Positions 6,649 to 12,996 of a stretch of 13,087 bases of DNA are shown piece after piece. The first letter of the stretch is position 1; each line of letters begins with the position of its first letter. Source of the stretch: Pseudomonadota bacterium (GTDB lineage Bacteria > Pseudomonadota > Alphaproteobacteria > Sphingomonadales > Sphingomonadaceae); NCBI GenBank assembly GCA_030271565.1, contig JARXKR010000052.1:1-13087 (forward strand), given 5' to 3'. The position numbers were made by a program, and so were the translations under genes. Under the pieces are notes generated by a model that did not search any database, was not told the origin of the DNA, and saw only the letters and a list, made by a program, of their open reading frames with translations.

Positions 6649-6771
6649 TCAATTCGCCGGGGATGGTTCTGGTTCAGCGGTATAGGCATTGAGCACTTCG
6701 GGCCGGTTGAGCCGGACCCACAGCACCGGGCCCTCGGCCTCGACCAGCAGCGTGGCATAAGTCTCCGCCAT
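6649..6771 (-). pseudogene. 5' remnant of an enoyl-CoA hydratase/isomerase (crotonase) gene
   Basis: Forty codons starting MAETYATLLVEAEG and containing VLWVRLNRPEVLNAYT, which is the standard N-terminal strand and first loop of crotonase-fold enoyl-CoA hydratases (NRPxxLNA motif). After residue 31 the similarity stops: the frame reads AEPEPSPAN and then TGA. A full crotonase needs about 260 residues, but only about 145 bp separate this stop from the next gene, so roughly 690 bp have been lost. The ATG shares one base with the stop of the P450 gene (TAATG), the arrangement of an intact co-translated operon. The catalytic glutamates and oxyanion-hole loops are absent, so no activity is expected. 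The family call rests on about 30 residues. Confidence 0.72.
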
Positions 6772-8000
6772 TAGCGCTGCAGCTGCACCGGCATCGCGGT
6801 GAACCCATGGAGGAACGGGCTGGCGAGCCGCGTCGGCGCGCCTTGCGGCACGATCCGCGCGCCGGAGTTGACGATCTCCTCGATCAGCGCGGCGAGTTGC
6901 ACTTCGGCGAGCCGCGCGCCGACGCAGCGGTGCACCCCGTGGCCGAAGCCGAGATGCCGCCGCGCGTTGCTGCGCGCCACATCGAAGCGCTCCGCATCGG
7001 GGAAGACAGCCTCGTCTCGGTTGGCCGAGATGTACCACATCACCACTTTCTCACCCTTGGCGATGGCCTGCCCACCAAGCTCGGTGTCGGCGAGCGCGGT
7101 GCGGCGCATATGGGTCACCGGGCTTTGCCAGCGCACGATTTCCTGCGCGGCGTTGGGGATCAGCGCAGGATCGGCGCGGAGCTTGTCGAGCTCTCCGGGA
7201 TAGCGATCGAACACCTCGACCAAGGCCGACATCGAATTGCGCGTGGTGTCGTTCCCGCCCACGATCAGCAGCGCGATGTTGGCGACCCGCTCCATCATGT
7301 CCATGTGGCCCATCGCGTCTGAATGGACCATCCGGCTGAGCAGGTCGTCGCTCGGTTCCTGCGCCCGGCGTGCTTCGAGTTCGCGATCGAAGCGTTCGAG
7401 CATCTGCATCATCTGGGCGAGGAATTCGGCGCGGTATTCGTCGTTGAGGTTGTCCGCCGAAACCCCGCTGGCAAAGTCCGACCAGCGCTTGATATCGCGC
7501 CATTCAGCGAACGGCATGTCGAACAGGATGCAGAGCATGCCGAGCGTCAGCGGGATCGAAACGCGCTCGACCCAGTCGAAGGTCTCGCCCACCGGCAGCG
7601 CGGCGAACAGCTCGGCCGTGCGGGCGCGGACCTGGGCTTCCAATTTGACCACCTGGCTCGGCGCAAAGGCCGGGGCGATCACCTTGCGCTGCGCGGTGTG
7701 GATCGGTGCGTCCTGCGCGATGAAATTGGGAAAGTCGGTGTCGCCCACAGAGTCTGCGATGGTGATATTGCCCAGATCCCAGCGCGATGAATAGACCTCG
7801 GGGTGAACCTCGACCTCTTGCACCAGACCGTGCGTCACCACCGACCAATAGGCCCCGAACGGACTCTCCGGGCACCAGCTCACCGGCATTTCCGCGCGCA
7901 ATTTAGCAAACGGAGCGCGCCAGGTGTCATCGACGTAAAGCGCGTTGGCGCTGACATCGACGGAGTTGATTGCGCGGTCTGCTAATGTCGCCATGGTCAT
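6771..8000 (-). CDS. Cytochrome P450, CYP153-like (medium-chain alkane/terpene hydroxylase family)
   Basis: A complete 409-residue soluble P450. The I-helix motif is GGNDTTRNS with Asp251-Thr252, the K-helix ExxR is EIVR (287-290), and the heme loop FGHGVHRCVG holds ligand Cys359. Family-specific stretches recall CYP153: FGAYWSVVTH near residue 48, FDWVERVSIPLT, LLIVGGNDTTRNSMS, RWQSPVTHMRRTAL, KVVMWYISANRD and a C-terminal SPFLHGFTAMPV. CYP153 enzymes hydroxylate the terminal carbon of alkanes or related hydrocarbons, using electrons from a ferredoxin and its reductase; neither is in this window. The gene has its own predicted regulated promoter and is followed by a truncated crotonase. ATG 8000 has GAGGA close upstream; an in-frame ATG at 7994 fits the spacing equally well. 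Substrate unproven. Confidence 0.93.
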   Translation of the reverse strand: MTMATLADRAINSVDVSANALYVDDTWRAPFAKLRAEMPVSWCPESPFGAYWSVVTHGLVQEVEVHPEVYSSRWDLGNITIADSVGDTDFPNFIAQDAPIHTAQRKVIAPAFAPSQVVKLEAQVRARTAELFAALPVGETFDWVERVSIPLTLGMLCILFDMPFAEWRDIKRWSDFASGVSADNLNDEYRAEFLAQMMQMLERFDRELEARRAQEPSDDLLSRMVHSDAMGHMDMMERVANIALLIVGGNDTTRNSMSALVEVFDRYPGELDKLRADPALIPNAAQEIVRWQSPVTHMRRTALADTELGGQAIAKGEKVVMWYISANRDEAVFPDAERFDVARSNARRHLGFGHGVHRCVGARLAEVQLAALIEEIVNSGARIVPQGAPTRLASPFLHGFTAMPVQLQR

Positions 8001-8028
8001 GCGTCCTCAAATTCGCGGAGCTGGCGGG

Positions 8029-8057
8029 ACTATGTTTAATCGTCCGGTTAATGTCCA
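8029..8057 (-). promoter_or_regulatory. P450 promoter with TetR-type palindrome in its spacer
   Basis: Reading leftward, TGGACA (8052-8057) and CATAGT (8029-8034) are separated by exactly 17 bp. The spacer contains TTAACCGGACGATTAA (8036-8051), a near-perfect dyad in which 6 of 8 base pairs match, of the TTAACCG-CGGTTAA type seen at TetR-family operators such as KstR-like sites. A repressor bound there would block RNA polymerase directly. The site overlaps the stop codon of the upstream SRAP-like gene. No tetR gene is in the window. Confidence 0.5.
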
Positions 8058-8671
8058 GCGGACTCGCACATCAGCGAGGACGAATAGGGCACCAGCAAAG
8101 CCTCCGCACGGCTCCATTCGCCGCGCAGCCAATCCTGTTGCGCATCCCCGGCGGGCAGGATCACCGGCATCGAGAAGCAGCCGATCTCGCGCAGCACCGC
8201 GTTAGGCTCGCAGGTCAGCAGCGCGAAGCTTGGCACCTCGCTGTCCTTCCACACCCCGGCGAAGGCGAACAGCGGCTGGTCGGTGGGGGCGAGCCAATGC
8301 GCGCGGCGCTTGCCGGTGGCGGGATCGACCTTGCCCCATTCCATGAAGCCAGTCACCGGAACGAGACAGCGGAACTCGCTGTTGCGCAGGTTGCCGATCC
8401 AGAACGGACTGGCGGGATTGCGCACGCTGAGCACACCGTTTCGCGCATCGACCGGCATCCCCGGCGGCGGCACGCCCCACAGCCGCGGGATCATCCGCAG
8501 CGGCTGGCCCGCGCGCCCCGGCCCGGCAATCGCCTCGCGGCCATGGGTGAGCACCGGCGCGAACTGGCCCGGGCCGATGTGCCCGCCGCGCCACGGATCG
8601 GAGCCCGCCGCCGCGCCGAGCTGAACCGCAACTTCGGCTGCGGAGCAATCGAGGCGGTAGAGCACGGTCAT
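8048..8671 (-). CDS. SRAP-family (YedK/HMCES-like) protein lacking catalytic Cys2 and His
   Basis: A 207-residue protein with clear SRAP (SOS response-associated peptidase) stretches: PRLWGVPPPG (62-71), SVRNPASPFW (82-91), RCLVPVTGFMEWG (101-113), FAFAGVW (135-141), LLTCEPNAV (151-159) and SMPVILP (167-173). Canonical SRAP proteins shield abasic sites in single-stranded DNA through a thiazolidine crosslink made by Cys2, aided by a Glu and a His. Glu111 is present, but residue 2 is Thr (MTVLYRL instead of MC.LYR) and the His expected before the MPVIL motif is Gly164 (REIGCFSMPV). The ATG at 8671 follows an AGGA 1 nt away; no in-frame upstream codon restores MC. It lies 16 bp after the persulfide dioxygenase-like gene, same strand, likely one operon. 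It may bind DNA without crosslinking. Confidence 0.85.
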   Translation of the reverse strand: MTVLYRLDCSAAEVAVQLGAAAGSDPWRGGHIGPGQFAPVLTHGREAIAGPGRAGQPLRMIPRLWGVPPPGMPVDARNGVLSVRNPASPFWIGNLRNSEFRCLVPVTGFMEWGKVDPATGKRRAHWLAPTDQPLFAFAGVWKDSEVPSFALLTCEPNAVLREIGCFSMPVILPAGDAQQDWLRGEWSRAEALLVPYSSSLMCESAGH

Positions 8672-8687
8672 GTCCTGCGCGTGTGGC

Positions 8688-9554
8688 TCAGATCGCGTCG
8701 AGCGGCAACTTGAGGTAACGATGCCCGCCTGCGCTGGGCGGCGGGAGCTGCCCGGCGCGGATGTTGACCTGCAGCGACGGCAGGATCAGCTGGGGGGCTT
8801 CCAGGGTCGCGTCGCGCGCCTGGCGCATGGTGACAAATTCCGCCTCGCTGACCCCATCGTGCACATGGATATTGGCGCGCTGCTGCTCGGCGACGGTGCT
8901 TTCCCAGACGAACTCGCTGCGCCCCGCCGGCAAGTAATCGTGGCCGACGAAAATCCGCGTGGCAGGCGGCAAGGCCAGCAGCTTGCGGATCGACGCGTAA
9001 AGCGTCGCTGCGCTCCCACCCGGAAAATCGCAACGCGCGGTACCATAGTCGGGCATGAACAGCGTATCGCCGACGAATGCCGCTTCGCCCAGCAGATAGC
9101 TGACGCAGGCCGGGGTATGTCCCGGCGTATGCAACACCCGGATTTCCAACTCGCCCAGCGGCAGGCGATCGCCTTCGGAGACAAGGCGATCGAACTGGCT
9201 ACCGTCGGGCACCACATCTTCCGCCTCAAACAGCTTGGCAAAGATGTCCTGCACGGCAACAATCTGCGCGCCGATCACGACCGGGGCGCCGGTTCGCTCG
9301 CGCAGATAGTGCGCGGCCGAGAGGTGATCGGCATGCGCGTGGGTTTCGAGGATCCAGGCCAGATCGAGTCCGTTGTCCGCCAGATGCGCCAGCAGCTTTT
9401 CGGCCGAATGCGTCGCGGTGCGCGCATTGTGCGGGGTAAAATCGAGCACCGGGTCGATGATCGCCGCCCGCCGGGTCACCGGATCGGACACGACATAGCT
9501 GACGGTGTGAGTCGCGGGATCGAAGAACGCGGCAACGGTGGGAATGGCAGTCAT
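8688..9554 (-). CDS. MBL-fold persulfide dioxygenase-like hydrolase (ETHE1/Blh type)
   Basis: A 288-residue metallo-beta-lactamase-fold protein. Metal-site motifs are THAHADH (His72, His74, Asp76, His77), TPGHTP (His146), FVGDTLF (Asp163) and VGHDY (His205). By homology with ETHE1 persulfide dioxygenases, His72, His146 and Asp163 should hold one Fe(II), which oxidises glutathione persulfide to sulfite in the cytoplasm. It has the long C-terminal part (about 210-288) seen in the Blh protein of bigR operons, but not the N-terminal DUF442 phosphatase-like domain found in some of them. It is transcribed divergently from a BigR/SqrR-type regulator across 65 bp, which strongly supports the persulfide role. 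GGAG lies 7 nt before the ATG. Downstream is the SRAP-like gene, 16 bp away. Confidence 0.92.
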   Translation of the reverse strand: MTAIPTVAAFFDPATHTVSYVVSDPVTRRAAIIDPVLDFTPHNARTATHSAEKLLAHLADNGLDLAWILETHAHADHLSAAHYLRERTGAPVVIGAQIVAVQDIFAKLFEAEDVVPDGSQFDRLVSEGDRLPLGELEIRVLHTPGHTPACVSYLLGEAAFVGDTLFMPDYGTARCDFPGGSAATLYASIRKLLALPPATRIFVGHDYLPAGRSEFVWESTVAEQQRANIHVHDGVSEAEFVTMRQARDATLEAPQLILPSLQVNIRAGQLPPPSAGGHRYLKLPLDAI

Positions 9555-9574
9555 GGAGGCTCTCCTTCAAACTA

Positions 9575-9603
9575 TATATAAGGTCTTGCTAATTTAGAAT
9601 CAA
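9575..9603 (-). promoter_or_regulatory. Predicted promoter of the persulfide dioxygenase-like gene
   Basis: Reading leftward, TTGATT (9598-9603) and TATATA (9575-9580) are separated by 17 bp. Transcription would start about 14 nt before the ATG, close to the GGAG ribosome site. It overlaps the rightward promoter, so one bound repressor could silence both directions. The region is AT-rich (ACTATATATA at 9571-9580), in contrast with its surroundings, as reported for BigR operators. Confidence 0.5.
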
Positions 9604-9613
9604 TGCATATAAT
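9586..9613 (+). promoter_or_regulatory. Predicted promoter of the arsR-type gene giving a leaderless mRNA
   Basis: TTGCTA (9586-9591) and a consensus TATAAT (9608-9613) are separated by 16 bp. A start point 7 nt past the -10 falls on base 9620, the A of the regulator's ATG, so the transcript would have no 5' leader. No Shine-Dalgarno sequence is present in the bases before the ATG, which agrees. It overlaps the leftward promoter at 9575-9603. Confidence 0.5.
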
Positions 9614-9619
9614 GGTTGC

Positions 9620-9949
9620 ATGCTCGATCACACTCGCTTTGACCCTTCGTTGTTCGCCCAAAGCGTCGGCCGTGCCGCCGCGCTGCTGCGGCTTGTCGGC
9701 AACGAAAAGCGCCTGATGATCCTGTGCCAGCTGGCCGAGGAAGAGCTGTCGGTCGGGCAGATCCAGGCGCACATCGACCTGTCGCAATCGGCGCTGTCGC
9801 AGCACCTGGCCGTGCTGCGCGAAAGCGGGATCGTTGCCACCCGGCGTCAGGCGCAGACGATTTACTACCGCATCACCGATCACGCTGCACTGCGCGTGAT
9901 CCAGACCCTCGCCGAATTGTACTGCCCCCCCGAAATCAGGAATTCATGA
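9620..9949 (+). CDS. bigR: ArsR-family persulfide-responsive repressor (BigR/SqrR/YgaV type)
   Basis: A 109-residue winged-helix repressor. The helix-turn-helix is at about residues 44-70 (SVGQIQAHIDLSQSALSQHL) and the wing follows (ATRRQAQTIYYRI, 73-85). Two cysteines stand out: Cys36 (RLMILCQL) and Cys102 (ELYCPPE), 66 residues apart, the same spacing as the redox pair of Xylella BigR (42/108) and Rhodobacter SqrR (41/107). In those proteins persulfide links the two cysteines by a tetrasulfide or disulfide and releases DNA. Metal-site residues of ArsR/SmtB sensors are not evident. It is divergent from the persulfide dioxygenase-like gene and overlaps the rhodanese gene (ATGA). The ATG lacks a ribosome site and is probably the mRNA 5' end. 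The symbol is by family. Confidence 0.92.
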   Translation: MLDHTRFDPSLFAQSVGRAAALLRLVGNEKRLMILCQLAEEELSVGQIQAHIDLSQSALSQHLAVLRESGIVATRRQAQTIYYRITDHAALRVIQTLAELYCPPEIRNS

Positions 9950-10482
9950 TGACTGCCATACTCTCCCCGCTCAGTCCCGCCGAGGTAAACGCGCGCCTGT
10001 CAGCTGGAAAAGCTGTGCTGGTCGACATCCGCGAAGCCGACGAATTTGCCCGCAGCCATGTGGCGGGGGCCTTGTCGCGTCCGCTCTCGCAGTGGGAGCA
10101 GGCGCATCTTGCGGTCAAGCCGGGCGGTGACGTGATCTTCACTTGCCGTTCGGGCGCGCGCACTCACGGTGCTTGCGACCGGCTCGCCGCGCGGATCGAA
10201 GGCACCGCCTACGTGCTGGGTGGGGGGCTTGATGGTTGGGCAAAGGCGGGGCTGCCGCTCGAAGTCAATCGCAAGGCCCCGATGGAGATCATGCGTCAGG
10301 TGCAGATTGCTGCCGGGCTGCTGGTGCTGGTCGGCGTGGTGATGGGCTTTGCCGTTGCCCCGGGCTGGTTCGGTCTTTCCGCATTCGTCGGCGCGGGATT
10401 GACCTTCGCCGGGGTCAGCGGGTTCTGCGGCATGGCGCGGTTGCTGATGCTCGCCCCGTGGAACCGGGCGCGAGTGGCCTGA
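9946..10482 (+). CDS. Rhodanese with C-terminal DUF2892 membrane tail (YgaP-like)
   Basis: A 178-residue protein with an N-terminal rhodanese domain (about 8-108) and two C-terminal membrane segments (about 120-138 and 142-166). The active loop is TCRSGAR with Cys67, the sulfur-carrying residue, and the typical end motif LGGGLDGW is at 91-98. E. coli YgaP has the same order and accepts sulfane sulfur at its active cysteine on the cytoplasmic face of the inner membrane. It starts at ATG 9946, overlapping the regulator stop (ATGA), with AGGA upstream; ATG 9949 is the next codon and may be used. The regulator-rhodanese pair mirrors E. coli ygaVP. The permease gene follows 4 bp after its stop. 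Confidence 0.92.
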   Translation: MMTAILSPLSPAEVNARLSAGKAVLVDIREADEFARSHVAGALSRPLSQWEQAHLAVKPGGDVIFTCRSGARTHGACDRLAARIEGTAYVLGGGLDGWAKAGLPLEVNRKAPMEIMRQVQIAAGLLVLVGVVMGFAVAPGWFGLSAFVGAGLTFAGVSGFCGMARLLMLAPWNRARVA

Positions 10483-10486
10483 GGCG

Positions 10487-11248
10487 ATGGACCTCGTCAG
10501 TCTGGCCCTCGCCGCGCTGGGCGGCGGACTTGTCGGCTTCCTGCTGACCCTGTTCGGCGGCGGCGGATCGGTATTGGCGACCCCGTGGCTGGTTTATGTC
10601 GTCGGAATTGCCGATGCCCATGCCGCGATTGGCACTTCGGCGGCGGCGGTGGCGGTCAATGCGATGACTGGCCTTGCCGCGCAAGCCAGGGCCGGGCGGG
10701 TCAAGTGGCCTTGCGCCAGCGTCTTTGCCGCAGCCGGCCTTTCCGGGGCGCTGATCGGCGCGCAGCTCGCCCAGCAGGTATCGGGCGCAGCCTTGCTCAA
10801 ATGGTTCGCCGTGGCGATGATCGTCATCGCCGCTTCGATGCTGGTCCCGCGCAAGGGTGAGGGCGATCCGGGCGTGCGCATCACCTGGCCGATCGTCGTC
10901 CGGCTTGCCCCACTCGGCTTCGCCGCCGGGCTTGCCGCTGGCTTCTTCGGGATCGGCGGCGGCTTCCTGATCGCGCCCGGGCTGATGGCGGCGAGCGGCA
11001 TGACGCTCGCCAATGCCGGGGCAAGCTCGCTCGTTTCGGTGGCGCTGTTCGGTTCGGCGACCAGCATCAGCTACGCGGCGGCGGGCAAGGTGATCTGGCC
11101 GTTGTTCGGCGCGCTGGTTGCGGGCGGAGCAATTGGCACGATCATCGCGCTTCCGCTCGTTCGCCGGCTGGAACAACGCGCAGTCCTGGCCCGGCGGTTG
11201 TTCGCGGGGCTGGTTGTTGTCGTCGCGCTCTATATCCTGCTGCGCTGA
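10487..11248 (+). CDS. TauE/SafE-family sulfur-anion permease
   Basis: A 253-residue inner-membrane protein with about eight hydrophobic segments in two halves, each opened by the family's glycine-rich motif: LTLFGGGGSVLATPWL (residues 20-35) and GFFGIGGGFLIAPGL (152-166). TauE/SafE proteins move sulfite, sulfoacetate or other organic or inorganic sulfur anions across the membrane. Placed 4 bp after the rhodanese gene in the operon of a BigR-type regulator, it most likely exports sulfite or thiosulfate produced from persulfide, as proposed for permeases in bigR operons. GAGG lies only 2 nt before the ATG, which is short. Its end is 11 bp from the end of the convergent amidohydrolase gene, with no visible terminator. 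Confidence 0.9.
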   Translation: MDLVSLALAALGGGLVGFLLTLFGGGGSVLATPWLVYVVGIADAHAAIGTSAAAVAVNAMTGLAAQARAGRVKWPCASVFAAAGLSGALIGAQLAQQVSGAALLKWFAVAMIVIAASMLVPRKGEGDPGVRITWPIVVRLAPLGFAAGLAAGFFGIGGGFLIAPGLMAASGMTLANAGASSLVSVALFGSATSISYAAAGKVIWPLFGALVAGGAIGTIIALPLVRRLEQRAVLARRLFAGLVVVVALYILLR

Positions 11249-11259
11249 TCAGCGAGGCG

Positions 11260-12960
11260 TCAGCCGCGCCAGCCCGGTCCCTTGACGAACCGCCCGGCCC
11301 GCGCGCCGGTGTGCTCGCCGCCGCGCAGCACTGCGCGGCCGCCGACCAGCACATCGGACACCCCGGTGGCATATTGGTGCGGCTTGTCGAACGTCGCGTG
11401 GTCGGTGATTTTCGCCGGATCGAACACCACCACATCGGCCATGTAGTTCGGCGCGATCCGCCCGCGCCCCTTGAGCCCGAGCTGCTGTACCGGCAGCGAG
11501 GTCAGACGGCGGATGCCTTCGGCCAGCGGCATGACCTGCTGGTCGCGGACGTAGCGCCCGAGGAACCGCGCAAAGGTGCCGTAGGCGCGCGGGTGGGGCA
11601 TGCGTGCAAGGAACTTTCCCTCGGGCGCCATGCTCGCCGCATCGCTGCCCAGCATGGTCCATTTCCACGCCAGGTTGGCCTTGAGGTTGTCCTCGTTCAT
11701 CGTGAAATAGGCGGTGTCGACCCGGCTGCCGTCCTCGATCACCAGATCAATGATCGTGTCCTCGGGGCTGGTCCCGCGCATCTTCGACACTTCGGCGAGC
11801 GACTTGCCGGTGAGCGGCTTGAGCGCCGGGTTGTCAAAGCCCAATAGCAGCACATTCTCGGGTGAACCGGCGTTGCGGTAGGTGTTGTCCCAGCCCACCG
11901 GCACGCCGCGCATCTCCGCCAGCACGCGGGCGCGGATCGCCGGGTCCCTCAGCCGCGCGATCCACTTGTCGCGCCCGCCCTGCTGAACCCACAGCGGCAT
12001 CGAGGCATCGAGCCCGGTCGCGGCAGCGGTGTAGGTGTAGACATTGGCCGAGGCGTCGATCCCGGCCTTGCGGGCGGCATCCAGCTTGGCCAGCACCTTG
12101 GCGCCCTTGTCCCAGTTTCTCCGGCCCGAAGCCTTGAGGTGGTAAGCCTGCACCCGCGCTCCGCTGCGTCGGGCGATTTCCAGCAGCTCGTCCACCGCTT
12201 CGAGCAGCTGATCGCTCTCATTGCGCATGTGGCTGATATAGCCGCCGCCGAATTCGGCCGCAGCAGACGCGAGCGCGACCAGTTCGTCGGTGTTGGCGAA
12301 ATTGTCCGGCGCGTAGATCAGCGACGAACCGATGCCGAGCGCCCCGGCGCGCATTTCGGCGCGGACCAGGTCCTGCATGCGGTGCAACTGCTCAGGGCTG
12401 GCGCGCAGATCATCGTAGCCGACTTCATGCGCGCGCAAGGTCCCCGCGCCGATGAACGAGGCGACGTTGCAGCTCACGCCCTTGGTCTCGAGGAACGCGA
12501 GGTAATCGGCGAGCGAGGTCCAGGTCACCGGATAGTGGATATCGCCCTGTTCCTTGACCGCGCGCGCCTTCATCTCGGCGTTGAGCGGCCCCATCGAAGT
12601 GCCCTCGCCCATTACTTCGAGCGTCACCCCCTGGCGGATATCGCCTTGCGAGCGGCCGTCCTCGATCAGGCTTTCGTTCGACCAGCTAAGCATGTTGACG
12701 AAGCCGGGAGCGACCGCCTGCCCGCGCGCGTCGATTTCGAGCGCGCCGCGCGCCCGTCCCAGCTTGCCAATCGCCGCGATCCGGTCGCCCGCGATGCCGA
12801 GATCGGCTGCGCGCGGAGCATTGCCGAGCCCGTCGAACACCATGCCCCCGCGCACGATCACGTCGTAGTTGCCGGACTTGCGCGCCCAGGCGACCTGGGG
12901 GGTGAAGGCGGCGGCGGCGAGCCCGGCAACGAAGCCGCGGCGAGTCGTGGTGATGGTCAT
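11260..12960 (-). CDS. Tat-exported D-aminoacylase-like amidohydrolase with altered metal site
   Basis: A 566-residue amidohydrolase-superfamily protein of the N-acyl-D-amino-acid deacylase group. TTTRRGFVAGLAAAAF (residues 4-19) is a twin-arginine signal, with likely cleavage after AWA (24-26), so it acts in the periplasm. Matching regions are the N-terminal beta-sandwich (32-85), GALGIGSSLIYAPDNFANTDEL (from 206), YISHMRNE with His244, AYHLKASG with His274, and TMLGSDAA with Asp440, the usual barrel metal and catalytic positions. However, the first HxH of D-aminoacylases (PGFIDxHxH) reads PGFVNMLSW (85-93), and the GNCG cysteine is replaced by MGEG (117-120). I recall related proteins with the same replaced motif, so it is probably a subfamily trait. 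No ribosome site precedes the ATG. Substrate unknown. Confidence 0.88.
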   Translation of the reverse strand: MTITTTRRGFVAGLAAAAFTPQVAWARKSGNYDVIVRGGMVFDGLGNAPRAADLGIAGDRIAAIGKLGRARGALEIDARGQAVAPGFVNMLSWSNESLIEDGRSQGDIRQGVTLEVMGEGTSMGPLNAEMKARAVKEQGDIHYPVTWTSLADYLAFLETKGVSCNVASFIGAGTLRAHEVGYDDLRASPEQLHRMQDLVRAEMRAGALGIGSSLIYAPDNFANTDELVALASAAAEFGGGYISHMRNESDQLLEAVDELLEIARRSGARVQAYHLKASGRRNWDKGAKVLAKLDAARKAGIDASANVYTYTAAATGLDASMPLWVQQGGRDKWIARLRDPAIRARVLAEMRGVPVGWDNTYRNAGSPENVLLLGFDNPALKPLTGKSLAEVSKMRGTSPEDTIIDLVIEDGSRVDTAYFTMNEDNLKANLAWKWTMLGSDAASMAPEGKFLARMPHPRAYGTFARFLGRYVRDQQVMPLAEGIRRLTSLPVQQLGLKGRGRIAPNYMADVVVFDPAKITDHATFDKPHQYATGVSDVLVGGRAVLRGGEHTGARAGRFVKGPGWRG

Positions 12961-12967
12961 GGACTGG

Positions 12968-12996
12968 ACTGTCCCGCAAGCCTGCCCTAATGTCCA
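12968..12996 (-). promoter_or_regulatory. Possible promoter of the amidohydrolase gene
   Basis: Reading leftward, TGGACA (12991-12996) and GACAGT (12968-12973) are separated by 17 bp. The -35 side shares GCTGGACATTA with the P450 promoter and the -10 side shares AYAGTCC at identical spacing. The -10 match is weak. A start here would fall at about 12961, giving an almost leaderless mRNA, consistent with the missing ribosome site. Confidence 0.3.

Noticed and set aside
6504..6758. N-terminal extension of the YcbB-like frame to 6758
   Set aside because: The extension puts 85 residues of non-signal sequence before a good signal peptide, overlaps the crotonase remnant in another frame, and lacks a ribosome site, whereas ATG 6503 has GGAG upstream.
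12139..12990. Open frame of 283 codons on the plus strand opposite the amidohydrolase gene
   Set aside because: It is antisense to a well-supported gene, shows no family motifs, and runs over that gene's own upstream region.
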